A stretch of DNA of 64,000 nt, taken from Paguma larvata. Its lineage: Eukaryota > Chordata > Mammalia > Carnivora > Viverridae. The notes beneath the pieces were generated by a model. The model had not been told where the DNA came from and did no database searches. It saw only the letters and a program-made list of their open reading frames with translations. A program made the position numbers and the translations under genes. How positions within the stretch are numbered: the first letter of the stretch is position 1; each line of letters starts with the position of its first letter. The stretch spans positions 50,434,960 to 50,498,959 of the forward strand of contig CM057839.1 in the NCBI GenBank assembly GCA_030068075.1. The letters are read 5' to 3'. Shown here piece after piece: positions 35,131 through 47,060 of this stretch.

Positions 35131-35739
35131 CAAATTGGAAAAAAAAATCTCCATCTCAAGTTCAGCTCCTGATCTTCAAATCCACACACTCAGCTGTTAA
35201 TTAAGTCCATGTCAGTGCCCCTCAAAGTCAACGTGTCTAAAACATGTCCCAAACTGAACTTATCATTTTATTCCTCAAAGTTGCACCAGTATGAAAAAGA
35301 CATGGGTACTCAGATTGAGGAGAAAAAATATTTTTGCCTTACCCTGACAAATTATAAGGTCTTTGGTTAACTATATGTATTATATTCAGGAACATTCTAC
35401 TGCATAAGTAATTCTCAAAACTATTTCATTTTCAAAGTGTCACTTAGTCTTTATAAAATAACAAGAAAAAATATATGCGAAAACTGTTTACCTAACATAA
35501 ACAGTTAACTTATTTGCACAACTTTGAGTTGCCTAGTTGAACATCTACCAAGTAGTAAAAACTCTCCAAGTTGGCTCTCTTGTCTTTCAACTGGGTCAGG
35601 ATCATATTCTTATTCTTCCAGGAGACATGCCACAAGAGGGTCTCATCAATAAGGTTCCTAATCCCTTACCACCAAAATAAGCTGCAGATTTAAAGTCAAA
35701 TAATAAAGCAAGCAAAAACAGTTGAACGAGCACAAGCTC

Positions 35740-35885
35740 TGGAGTCAGACCACCTGAGTGTGAATGTTCTGCACTGTGACCTTGGACAAGTTACTTACTT
35801 AGTGTCAGTCTCCCCTTTCTGTAAAATAGGTACAATATGTAACACCAAAATCTAGAGTTGCTGTGAAGATGCTATGTAAAATCCG
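35740..35885 (+). mobile_element. MIR fragment
   Basis: AAGCTCTGGAGTCAGACCAC, GTGACCTTGGACAAGTTACT and CTGTAAAATAGGTACAATAT: the clearest MIR in the window. Confidence 0.8.
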
Positions 35886-37094
35886 TATACAGAATGTGGC
35901 CACATGATTTTTGCTCCATACACAATAGCTCCATTATTGTCTCAGTACAATGCAAGGGACATGTAACAGGTGCATGCCACTTAACTGATTACTCCTTAAG
36001 TCTCATTTCCATACTCCCTGGGAGTCTCCTTGGCCACAGCTATTTGCTAGACTCCAACAAAGAATACTATAGCCCATTATCAACAAAAGTATAATTCTAT
36101 TCCAGTGCCTGAAAATTTGGCACCTATTTGATAAATCCAGCTGCTTCTAGGCTAAGACCTCACCCTGTCTGGCAAGCTTCCCTTAGCACAGAGTTCCATT
36201 ATGCCCCTGTTCCAAACAACATGAATTTACTGATTGTAAACACAAAACCCTCAACCACACAGATGGCTACTACGACCAACTCAAACAGTTAGTTTTTGTC
36301 TCATTTATTAGAAAATATTTCAGGTATTATAAAAACATGATAGTCAAAGTCAGTTTTTAATACTTCTCACACCTGCTTTCTTCATTGCTGATTGAAAGCA
36401 AATTTAAGTTTCCTTCAAAAGGGCTTTAAATGCAAGGGTCGAAAAACCTATTAATTCATAATGATATTTAAAAACACATCATTGCTACCCTTTGGAAGCT
36501 GCAAGGCTACGAACTCATGCACTCAAAATGAAATTTAATAAATAAAAGGAATGACAAAAATGTTTTAGATTAAATCATTCTAGCCCCAAGGAGGTAAAAT
36601 TCAGCAGCTTAGAGCAATGGGGTGCTTGAATGACTACCTTTAATAAAACATTCAGACAGCGCTATGTTTATGTATGTATGAGTATCGAAAGCACTGGAAT
36701 TCTGTAGTAACCCCAGATACCAAGTATCTGAAAAGAATCTTTTATGAACTAGTAACCTAATAGAAGGACCTTTTCAACATATAGACATACCCATCATAAG
36801 AAAAGTGAGTATATTTGGAAAAACCATTACCTTAGAAGAAATACAATAAAGAGTAAGAAAAGAGAAAAGAAGAAAAGCTATGCAAATTAAAATGAAAAGC
36901 AAGCACTAAACCTGTATACTGTAATGGCTAGGATTTTTGTGTACTACACGATAATCGGGCCTTTTCATGTGTTTTCTAATATGTAGAATGCTTTACATTA
37001 GCTTCCAGAAGACATGAAAACAATAAATCAGCAGTACCAAGACAAATTCTGTACAGTCGTCCCAGGGTCTGCCCATTCCCAGTCTAAAAAGTGG

Positions 37095-37265
37095 GGAATC
37101 ACACAATTTTAAAGCTGAAAAACATCTAAGGATTACCTAAATCAACGCATTCATTGACCAGCTAAAGAATTTGGGCCTGGCACAATCTGACTTGTCCAAG
37201 GTCACAAAGACAGGGGAGAAGAAAGCAAAAGGGGCCCAAATTCCCAGCCCAATTCTCTACTCATG
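37095..37265 (-). mobile_element. MIR-like fragment
   Basis: CTTGTCCAAGGTCACAAAGA and AATTCCCAGCCCAATTCTCT fit a reversed MIR; the left part is less certain. Confidence 0.5.
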
Positions 37266-38050
37266 TCCCTATGTCTGCCTTAATAGAACTTCATCAGTAT
37301 TGTTCTTTAGCAGAATATCTGGAAAATAAGAAATCTCTGACACAAGTATTTATAGCAAAAGTTTCTACGCTATTCCATACAACCTCTTGATACATGGTAA
37401 ATCACTTCTGTTCACATTTTTAACCGGAACAACTTTAGGTAGAGGAGTTTTTCTAACACTGTTTTAAATCTTCGAGTTTTATTTACTCTTATTGCTCTTT
37501 CCCAAGCTCTATCACATCATGTCAGTAGTTTTACCTTCACTCACCCTAAAAAATGAGAACATTTTTATAAAGCTTTTTATAAAGCTACCATGCTTAATAA
37601 CTCATAAAAATATTTTAAAATAAATTTTAACTGACATTATGCTTGCTAGTTCTTTGAATACAGTATTTCTATAGTTTACATTTTTTAAAATGTGAATCTG
37701 GAAAAAATGATTTAAAAAATACACCAAAATGTAGTTACAGTTAAGTAACCAGATTTGGACTTCCTCAAACAAGGGTGGTTAGTCTCTCAGTTCCTACTGA
37801 GTGAGAAAGAAAGAAAGAAAAAAAAGGGGGGGGGCACCAATTATAAAATAAATCTCACTCTATAGCCCTGTCTAAATCATGTGCTCTATACTCAAAACAG
37901 AACTTAAAAAAAACCCTACAAATTAATGTTATAAGAGGAATAAATGATTCCCCACTGTGTTCAGGGTTCTCATATTATTTTAACATTCACAGAGTTTAAG
38001 AAAATTTAGAAAAAGTTTAAAAATATGTCCTTAGAGTCTATACGAGTACC

Positions 38051-38056
<6 letters not shown>

Positions 38057-38112
<56 letters not shown>
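38057..38112. repeat. (TG)n-(TA)n microsatellite
   Basis: GTATGTGTGTGTGTGTATAT followed by a TA tract, immediately followed by a 34-bp-period tandem duplication. Confidence 0.95.
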
Positions 38113-38170
38113 CTTCTAAACATCTATCCTGCCTTACCACCAGTATCTTCTAAATAGCTACCCTGCCTTA
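38110..38170. repeat. 34-bp-period tandem duplication
   Basis: TATCTTCTAAACATCTATCC... and TATCTTCTAAATAGCTACCC..., each ending CTGCCTTA, are two copies with a few differences. Confidence 0.8.
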
Positions 38171-38384
38171 AGCATCTTTCATTGCAACTTGGCCGGGGAA
38201 TCAAGGGGAACAGAAGTACCTTAAACTTCTTCTAAAGTATAATTTTATTTTCATATAAACGAAGTACAGACTCCTGTTTTTTGTATAGAAAGCCTCTGTC
38301 AGGCTTCCGGCGACATCTGCAAAGCTGAAGCAGGCCATGGAAACATGAATAAGTTCATCTCACACCAAGCATGTTAAGGTAATC

Positions 38385-38418
38385 TCACACACACACACAC
38401 ACACACACAGACACACAG
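38385..38418. repeat. (CA)n microsatellite
   Basis: CA tract of about 25 bp followed by GACACACAGAG. Confidence 0.92.
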
Positions 38419-39715
38419 AGTCAATATGATCAAGCCAAGCAGGATGACTTCCCTACGCTTTCGTCTTTTTGCTGACACCCGGATGGACAGTTCCAGGTCT
38501 CTGAGGGCAGGCCACAATTACTCACTGCCTAGACCTGAAATTCCGGTTCTTTCACATTGTTCTCCACTTTCCATCCTTGGCCACTTGGGCCTACCTGGTG
38601 TTAGGTTACACTCAGGCAGCATTTATAGCACCTTGCAAAACAGCCAAACAGATCACATACCTAGACCTGTCAATACCTGCGATCTCAAGATTAACCCTTT
38701 TCCGAGGATTGTCTCAAAACAAGAGAATTTAAACCAAACAAAATGAAATATCCAAAAGAAATAATCGGATATGGTTTTAACTTTGGTCATAAAAAATATT
38801 TAACTGCTTTCCCAACTCAAAATTGTTGAAAGTGATAATTATCAATCAAAATGTCATTAATTGGTGATTTTTATTACGCAGAAGAACTAAAAGAACTTTC
38901 TTCCCTCCGGCACCCCAAACCTGAACTCTCACAGAAACACACCTAACCAGTGAATACAAACATGCTAAAATGTGCTTATCAGCAAAACCAGTTCAGCAGT
39001 TAAAAATTTTTCTCTCTGTAATAAACAAGAATCAACTTGCAAGGAAATTCTATTTCATTTCTCTGTTGGTTCATTCCCCTGGTTAATATATTCATCCTCT
39101 TAGGAAATGCTCACTAGTGCAATGGTTCCCTTATTGAGCACAGGGCGAGATCCCATCAGGAACGGTGTTTCACTCTGGCCCAGACAAAAAGCCAGGGATT
39201 TGAAAGTTCCCCAGGAAATTCTGCAGCATGCCATATCTTCCAGCACCTCCAACTCCTACACAACACAACATTCTTCTAGAATAAGCTATTTGCCATATGA
39301 AGTTTCTCTCTTATGGAGAGATACACCGTCCCTCCAGTGTACAAATCTTCCTCTTAGCTCCCCTGGAGCAGTTCTTCATCCAGCAACAGAAGCAACTTAG
39401 CAAAGATAAAAAAATATCTGCAACTTACTTCTTCACTGCCTAAATTTCACATCCATTAACAGAGATTAGTAGTTCTTTGTTGTGTAGCAAAAGGCATGAG
39501 AAAACATGGTCAGATTTGTAAAACGAGATAATCTGAACAGGATAAGGACTGAAAAGGGTGAACAGGAATATTCCATGGATCAAGTTTAAAAGTATACCTG
39601 TGTCACAATTTTACTTCTCTTTACTCTCATCTCAGAAAAAGGTTTTCCAGCATTTCTGCGTTTTATTGTCCTCATGGTCCCCCAATCCTACACCAGTATT
39701 AAAGAAGCCAAAGTC

Positions 39716-39950
39716 AGGGGCGACTGAGTGGCTCAGTCGGTTAAGCGTCTGACTTTGGCTCAGGTCATGATTTCATGGGCGGACAGCTCAGAGCCTGGAA
39801 CCTGCTTCAGATTCTGGGTTTCCCCCTCTCTCTATCCTCTCCTGCTTGCACTGTCTCTCTCTGTTGCTCTCTCAAAAAAAAAATATAAGGAAGGAAGGAA
39901 GGAAGGAAGGAGGGAGGGAGGGAGGAAGGAAGGAAGGAAGGAAGGAAGGA
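39716..39950 (+). mobile_element. CAN-SINE with expanded GGAA tail
   Basis: GGGGCGACTGAGTGGCTCAG head; CAGCTCAGAGCCTGGAACCT is joined early to the head, so a segment of the middle is missing. GCCAAAGT flanks both sides. The A tail has become a GGAA microsatellite. Confidence 0.9.
39887..39950 (+). repeat. (GGAA)n / (GGGA)n microsatellite
   Basis: Sixty-four bases of AAGG/GGAA units with three to four GGGA units in the middle, at the 3' tail of a SINE. GGAA is the ETS core motif. Confidence 0.95.
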
Positions 39951-40127
39951 GCCAAAGTGAGTGGTGCCCCATCCCCACACTATATGCACCACTCTTTTCC
40001 AGGCTTCGCTCTGTGCTCACTGCCATGCTCAATCCACATATCTCCATGCATTCTTAACTGGTCACAATTATACCTGTGGCATTTTAGCATCCTCTTCAAA
40101 ATCATAGTGGGACCAGACTTAACTCCA

Positions 40128-40347
40128 GGGGCACCTGGTCGCTGAGTTGGTTAAGCAACCAACTCTTGATTTCTGCTCAGTTCATGATCTCACAGTTTGT
40201 GGGATGGAGTCTCACACTGGGTTCTGTGCTGACAGGTGACAGCAGAGCCTGTTTGGGATATTACCTCTCTCTCTCTGTCCCTCTCCTGTTCTGGCTCATG
40301 TTCCTTCTCAAAATAAACAACCAAACATTTAAAAAAAAAAAAAAAAA
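40128..40347 (+). mobile_element. CAN-SINE
   Basis: CAGGGGCACCTGGTCGCTGA head, (CT)n block and a long A tail. Confidence 0.9.
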
Positions 40348-41836
40348 GTAAAGAAAAAGAATATCAACTCCAGAGAAGCAAAAATGTTTTCTCTTTTTCC
40401 CAAGTTACCATGGTTGATGGACTCTAAGATTCCTTATGCACAAAATTTCCCACTCCCCACATATGAGAAGACCCCTCATGACCTATTGTTTTCATAGTAT
40501 TACCCCCTTTCTTCTTTACATAATAGAAACCTATCTTAAATAAGTCTGGATTTACTCAAACAATTCTGGTGCTCCATGTCAAGATTCTTAAAATGGAATT
40601 CTTCCTGTAATTTTCCTCACAACTGTGAGGATCACCTAAGATTCTAAACTCAGTGGCACAAAAGCACTAGACCCAAACAAAACCGCAAAATGAAAGATAA
40701 AAACAAGGGCCTAATACTGTAACATACATACTTAAAATATACATATGCAACATCTACAAATTATATATGTAGCTTTTTATTTTCCTACTGTACAAATCTT
40801 AGCTAGAAGCCAATTTCTACTACTACTCATAAGAAATATGCCAATTTATAATACAGAATAATATATTAGGCCTTCTACCTTTCATAATATAATTGCTCAC
40901 TCAAATTTTAAATCATATGAATCCATTTCAGTTACTGGTTGACTGAAGTGCATCAACATCTTGGATTAAGTCTTCTCTGATAGGAAACAATTTTGTTACA
41001 CTTATCTTCTAACCAGAGCTAATTGGAAGATCCCATAGCATCCATTTTTAAAAGAAAGCATGCTTCTACTGATCGACGTAGTGGTAAAAAGTTGATGAAT
41101 ATGTACTGATCTTCTCCTAAACTCAGTACCATGGTAAATACAAAAAGATAAAGTATGGCCTTGTTCTCATGATGCGTACAATCTAGTTCAGAAGACAAGA
41201 GACATTAACTGAGCACGAAAAGGTAGGAAGAAATTGAATGCTCATAAAGCTGGTTAGTACTACAGCATTTCAGAACAGGGGATGGCCAAACAGGTCGAGG
41301 AGCACTCACAGACAACGAACGACTAAAGTCAATCTTTTAAAGGAAGGTAATAGAATATGGAGAGACTGAGAGAAAGGATAAGATAGAGTATAGCATGTGT
41401 GTGCATGTGCATGAATGCTGAGTCACAGAAGAATGCAGAGAATCAGAACTGACTAAAGTAAACCTGAAGACACTTAACAGCTTGACAAGAGCTAAGAGGC
41501 GTCAATAGGAAATGATAGAAACCGTGGTTAAATAAGCAAAGCAAAACCAAATTACGGAGTCTTGAAAGTCAGGCAGTAGTATTTAGGCTTGATTTGGGAA
41601 GAGGTTTTCCCTGGAGATTTTCAAATCAAGTGGCAACAACAGAATGTAGTCCCTATGAATATGAAGCCCACTGCAAGTCACATGCATGAGATATGGTAAC
41701 TACTATCCAAAAATGATGGGAACAGTTTAAACAAACATTCCACAACTTGATTGCTACACCAATAGCTTCCAGGCACCAATGTGTACACAGCCCTCCTTAA
41801 ATTCTTCACTAATTACTTATAGAGATTTTCAACAAT

Positions 41837-42043
41837 TTTTTTAATGTTTATTTATTTTTGAGACACAGGAAGAGAGCATGAGCAGGGGAGGGGCAGAGAA
41901 AGAGGGAGACACAAAATCCGAAGCAGGCTCCAGGCTCTGAGCCGTCAGCACAGAGCCCAACCCAGGGTTTGAACTCATGAACCAGGAGATCATGACCTGA
42001 ACCAAAGTCCAATGCTTAAACGACTGAGCCACCAAGGTGCCCC
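41837..42043 (-). mobile_element. CAN-SINE
   Basis: TTTAATGTTTATTTATTTTT to GAGCCACCAAGGTGCCCC, with TCAACAAT on both sides. Confidence 0.93.
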
Positions 42044-42870
42044 TCAACAATGGTTTTTAAACTGCTTGGACTGTTGGAAAATTGTTTAAAACAAAATTCA
42101 CTTAACTAATTTACTTAAGTTTTTGTTCTTTACCTAAGGACTGGAAGAGAGGGGAAACAAGAAAATGAGATTTTTGAAAGATATTAACATTACCACATAA
42201 CCTTTCTAAAAAGTTACTGATTTGAACATCAAAACTGCCCTACATCAACTTGAGTAAGAATGGAACTTTGAAATATGTTAACTAGTTGAATCTAGAGATG
42301 GTTGTATCTTGTCATTTAGTATTAAATATTTTGAATAGATGATGCTGTTTTAGTTACTCAATGAAGAAAGATGTAATATTGTGACAGATGAAAATTTCTT
42401 AGTCACTTAATAGAGACTACTTATCACCAACATTCAAGGAGTCTACTTTCTTCCAGAGAGATGGCCAAAAGAGAACTGCTCCTATGGAAACATGTAGTGG
42501 AGCAAGTAAGGGAGCACTAAACCTGCTCTTTAATAGAGGTATTTTCTGCTTTATGGCTTTGCCTTACTCTTACAAAGTTCAGGAATTCAAAGTCACCTTA
42601 GTAGATGTGATAGGCACTTATTAAATTTTTAAAATATACTTTTGCATAAAGACACACCCAGAAATTGTACAAGAGCACAGTAAGGTTTATTTATGTTACC
42701 ATTTGTTAGTAATGCCTAATGTCTAAAAAGTGCTTTACTATTTACAAAGCAAAACATACATATTACCTGTATAACAAGCACAGAATTTTTAAAAAAGACA
42801 CACAGGACCATGACACTTATCCTCAAGGAGCTTGAGAAAGAAATGGTAACAACTTAGGAAATAAGTTTGT

Positions 42871-43092
42871 GGGGGTGTCTGGGCAGCTCAGTCAGGTAAG
42901 TACCTGACTTCGGCTCAGGTCATGATCTCAAGGTTCTTGAGTTTGAGCCCCACATCAGGCTATGTGCTGAGAGCTAGCTCAGAGCGTGGAGCCTGTCTTC
43001 AGATTCTGTGTCTCCCTCTCTCTCTGTCCCTCTCCTGCTCATGCTGTCTCTCTCTCCCTCAAAAATAAATTAAAAAAAAAATCATTAAAAAA
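42871..43092 (+). mobile_element. CAN-SINE
   Basis: GGGGGTGTCTGGGCAGCTCA head, CT block and AAAAATAAATTAAAAAAAA tail. Confidence 0.92.
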
Positions 43093-43124
43093 AGTAAGCA
43101 TGTGGAAAAAAGTAAGTTACCATT

Positions 43125-43345
43125 CATGTATGCCAGGCCCTATGCTAAGTACTTTACTGTATCTGTCATTTAGTCTTCACATCAGTAATATCCAATTACT
43201 GATAAAGTAGGTATCACTTTATTTACATGAGGATACAAGGATTGAGAGAGCCAACCAAGTAAGGGCAGGGACGTGGTCACCATCACACCCCCCCATCTTA
43301 CACAGACGCTTCATGATAAAATCTGCCAAATGAGAATTTGAGCAC
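43125..43345 (-). mobile_element. MIR fragment
   Basis: CAGGCCCTATGCTAAGTACT, TTTACATGAGGATACAAGGA and AACCAAGTAAGGGCAGGGAC fit a reversed MIR. Confidence 0.6.
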
Positions 43346-43504
43346 TTGTCTGAATTCAGCTCATACTCATTCACCTATTTATGCATTCAACAAATATCCA
43401 CTTAGCACCTCAATATGTCAAGGCTCTGCTCTATGTGCTACAAGTACCAGTGGTGAACAAAACACACCAAAGCTTCTGCTTTCATGGGGCTTCTAATCTA
43501 GTTA

Positions 43505-44102
43505 CCTTTTCCCTTTCTATTTCATCCATCAGCCCACCTACCTCCCCCCTCTGGAAACCATCAGTTTGTACTTTACAGAGTCTGTTTTTTTGGTTTGTTT
43601 CTTTGTTTCCCTTGTTCGCTGATTTGTTTCTTAAATTCTACATAGGAGTGAAATCATATGGTATTTGTCATTTCTCTGACTCACTTATTTCACTTAGCAT
43701 TATACTCTCTAGGTCTATCCATGTTGTTGCAAATGGCAAGATTTCACTCACTTTTTAGCTGAATAATATTCCACTGTATCTATTTATCTGTGTATCTATA
43801 TACACACATCTTCTTTATCCATTTATTTATTAATGAATACCTTGGCCGCTTCTATAATTTGGCTATTGTAAATAATGCTGCAATAAACATAGGAGAACAT
43901 GTATCCCTCTGAATTAGTGTTTTTGTATTTTGGGGGTAAAAACCCAGTAGTGCAATTACTGATCGTAGGGCAGTTCTAACTTTTTGAGGAATCTCTATTC
44001 TGTTTTCCAAGTGGCTGCATCAGTATCTGCATTCCTCTCAACAGAGCACAAGACTTCCTTTTTCTCCACATTGTCACCAACACTTGTCATTTCTTGATCT
44101 AA
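43505..44102 (-). mobile_element. 5'-truncated L1 3' end (reversed)
   Basis: Plus-strand reading shows GAGTGAAATCATATGGTATT, GCAAATGGCAAGATTTCACT, AATAATATTCCACTGTATCT, GCTATTGTAAATAATGCTGC and GTCACCAACACTTGTCATTT. This is L1 ORF2 3' end and 3'UTR reversed. Confidence 0.9.
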
Positions 44103-44551
44103 TCTAGTGATTTTAATGAGAACATTAGGTTTCCCCTCAAAATATTCTAAATTAAAAATGTGGGACATTAAAAATGTCAGGCAATATAAGTTGCTATTTT
44201 ACACCATGAGCAGAAACTTCTTCCACTCTCCTTCCATGTCTATTTCCCACTATCCCCAAACCCCTCAACCATTGGGCACAGAAAGTGCGGCCTCTCCTAC
44301 TTCAAGTGGAGAGTGAGTTGTGGGAGAGGTGCTGTATCTTTAAGACAATTTGGAAGTACCTATGAAGAAGCAAAGGGAAAAGGTAAGATGGGAATGGAGA
44401 CAGGGAGAGATACAGCTAAATCCAAAGGCAGGTTTCTTTCAGGCAAAGCCAATTAATAACCTAGACGTAGATAACCAAAGGGCCTCTATTTCACTTTATT
44501 TTGACTTTAAATGAATTGAAGTTTAACCACAGTAAAGTTTATTAGGATTTT

Positions 44552-44774
44552 ATTTATTTATTTATTTAAATGTTTTATTTACTTTTAAGAAACAGAGAGA
44601 GACTGAACATGAGTGGGGGAAGGGCAGAGAGAGAGAGGGAGACAGAATCCAAAGCAGGCTCCAGGCTCTGAGCTGTCAGCACAGAGCCTGACGCGGGGCT
44701 CAAACTCACGGACCTTGAGATCATGACCCGAGCCGAAGTCGGACGCTTAACCAACTGAGCCACCCAGGTGCCCC
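44552..44774 (-). mobile_element. CAN-SINE
   Basis: (ATTT)n tail, body with GGGGAAGGGCAGAGAGAG, ending GAGCCACCCAGGTGCCCC. ATTAGGATTTT at 44541-44551 and 44775-44785 is a perfect target-site duplication. Confidence 0.95.
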
Positions 44775-45218
44775 ATTAGGATTTTAAAAAGCATTCTCTT
44801 TACAAATATAAACACTTCAAGGAAGAAAAGACAATTTTCCCTGTATTGTCTCTTCCTATATCCTAGAGGGCCTTCGGAAATCCTATCAGTACTATCTATA
44901 TTCTTTTAATTACTTAACAAGCACTCATAGGGACCTATCTGCCAGATTCTGGTGGGTGAGGGAAAAGGACAAGAAACAGACAGTGGCTAAGACCCAGTTC
45001 TGCCCTATGGGCACTCACAGTAACCAGCTAAGACAAATGCTAATCACAATACTACTCATGATATAACAGGAGTAGACACAAATTTATTTTCCCATGTTAT
45101 CCCATCTATGCCCCGTCTCTTATGGTTATAAGCTACTTGAGTACGAAAGACTTACACAAATTTTTCTCTATGTTCTTTATTAACATAATTTAAAAGCATA
45201 TTAAAAGCATATGGTGTT

Positions 45219-45425
45219 GGGGCGCCTGAGTGGCCCAGTCAGTTAAGCATCCAACTTTGGCTCAGGTCATGATCTCACAGTTCATGAGTTTGAGCCCCTC
45301 ATCAAACTCTTTGCTGTGAGCACAGAGCCAGTTTCAGATCTTCTCTCCCTCTCTCTCTGTCCCCTGCTTGTGCATGCTCTCTCTCAAAAACAAGAAACAT
45401 TTAAAAAAATCGAAAATAAATAAAA
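45219..45425 (+). mobile_element. CAN-SINE
   Basis: GGGGCGCCTGAGTGGCCCAG head, CT block and AAAATAAATAAAAATAA tail. Confidence 0.92.
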
Positions 45426-45723
45426 ATAACATAGGAGCATATATCAATTTTCAGCTGGAAAAACTATCAATATATGAACTTTTTAAAAACATTCCCAGAA
45501 TAGACAGGTCTAAACTAAAGTTCTAATGACAAAGAATCTTGCTGTGTTAATAATAAGACTGTAATTCAGAAGTTCCAAATCACTCAGGTACAAAAGACTT
45601 AGAGACAAGAACAGAAAATAATATAGGGAGAAGTAAGGGGAATTATTCCTTTCAGTGGAGAAATCAGGAAAACTGTAATGAAGACCTAGAAATTTTCTCC
45701 AGATTAAAGACAAAGCTACAAGA

Positions 45724-45893
45724 TTTTTTTTAATGTTTATTTTGAGAGAGAGGAATGGAGATAGAGAATCCCAAGCAGGCTTCAAGCTGTCAGTGCAGAG
45801 CCCCATGCAAGGCTCGATCTCACAAACTATGAGATCATGACCTGAGCCAAAAGCAAGAGTGGGATGCTTAACCGACTGAGCCATCCAGGCTCC
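45724..45893 (-). mobile_element. CAN-SINE, shortened
   Basis: TTTTAATGTTTATTTTGAGA to GAGCCATCCAGGCTCCAC. The CT-rich block is nearly absent (internal deletion). Confidence 0.88.
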
Positions 45894-46574
45894 ACAAAAG
45901 TAAAAGATTTTTGATACTCAACAATCAATGGTAACTGAGGTATCCTCGGGTACATTTTTTAGTGAACCAGTAAACAATCACCACTATTAAATATGCTGCA
46001 AACACTAATAATTTCATTAAGAATACTTAATTTCTACAAATAGCAAAAAGCAAACAGGTAGAGGGTAAAAGTAGGAAAGAAACTTTATAATGAAATTGTT
46101 TCTTACAAATAAACCATAAAGGAATGTTATAGAAAACAGTCATACTGTAGTTTTTTAATCAGCTTTTTGTTTCTAGAATGAAGAAAAGAAGTATCAAGCA
46201 TGCATTTATTCCTCCAAGAAGTAATCTATTATGTGCTAGGTACTGGGTATACAAAAATAAAGTAGTAGTTCACTGCCTAAAGCAAGAAAAAAGTATATGA
46301 ACAGATAACTATAAAACAATGTAAATAAGTTAACCAAGTGTTAAGAGAATAGAGAGAAAGAGAGAAATAGCTGTGAGAATCTGAGAGACTTCACGAGGAA
46401 GTGACATATGAGTCATTTCTTTAGGGGCAGCATCTCTTTTTCCAAAGTAGAGATAATGTCAGGGGCCGGAGGGACATTCTAGGTAGAACAGGCAAAGGTA
46501 AACTTGAATGTTTTAATCATGGAATAATAAGTAGATAGCAATTTAATGAAAACTAACTTTTCCTAAAAGGACAC

Positions 46575-46690
46575 AGGATGTAGCATCAGATGTGCATTCA
46601 AATCCTAGTTCTTCCATCGACTATATTTTCTCGAATAAGCCAAGCTCTCTGACCTTCCTTTTGTCGTTTTAAAATTGTACCATAAACTGC
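46575..46690 (+). mobile_element. MIR fragment
   Basis: GCATTCAAATCCTAGTTCTT and AAGCTCTCTGACCTTCCTTT; moderate match to the MIR core. Confidence 0.5.
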
Positions 46691-46852
46691 TTTAAATATT
46701 TTAAAGAATCTGGATATGCCAAAATATAAAAATAAATGCTTAAATACTAAAATTCTGAGATAAAAATATTAGCTGATCACTTCAAATTGAACATACATCA
46801 TATATACAAATTTGAAAGCTAATCTTTTATAACCTATAAAAATTTTACAAAA

Positions 46853-47060
46853 GGGGGCACCCGGGTGGCTTAGTCAATTAAGCATACAATTCTTGATTTC
46901 AGCTCAGGTCATGATCTCTCATGGTTCATGGGTTTAAGTCCTACATCAGGTTTCACACTGGGAATGCAGAGCCTGCTTGGGATTCTCTCTTTCCCCCTCT
47001 CATTCTCAGCCCCTCCCCCAACCACACTTTCTCTCTCAAAATAAATAAATTTAAATTTTT
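46853..47060 (+). mobile_element. CAN-SINE
   Basis: GGGGGCACCCGGGTGGCTTA head, CCCCTCCCCCAACCACACTT and AAATAAATAAATTTAAA tail. Confidence 0.92.

Noticed and set aside
39728..40145. ORFs of about 100 codons near 39.8-40.1 kb
   Set aside because: They cross a SINE, its GGAA tail and flanking DNA in several frames. No family resemblance.
43381..43758. 125-codon ORF near 43.4 kb
   Set aside because: Antisense reading of an L1 3' end; no product.
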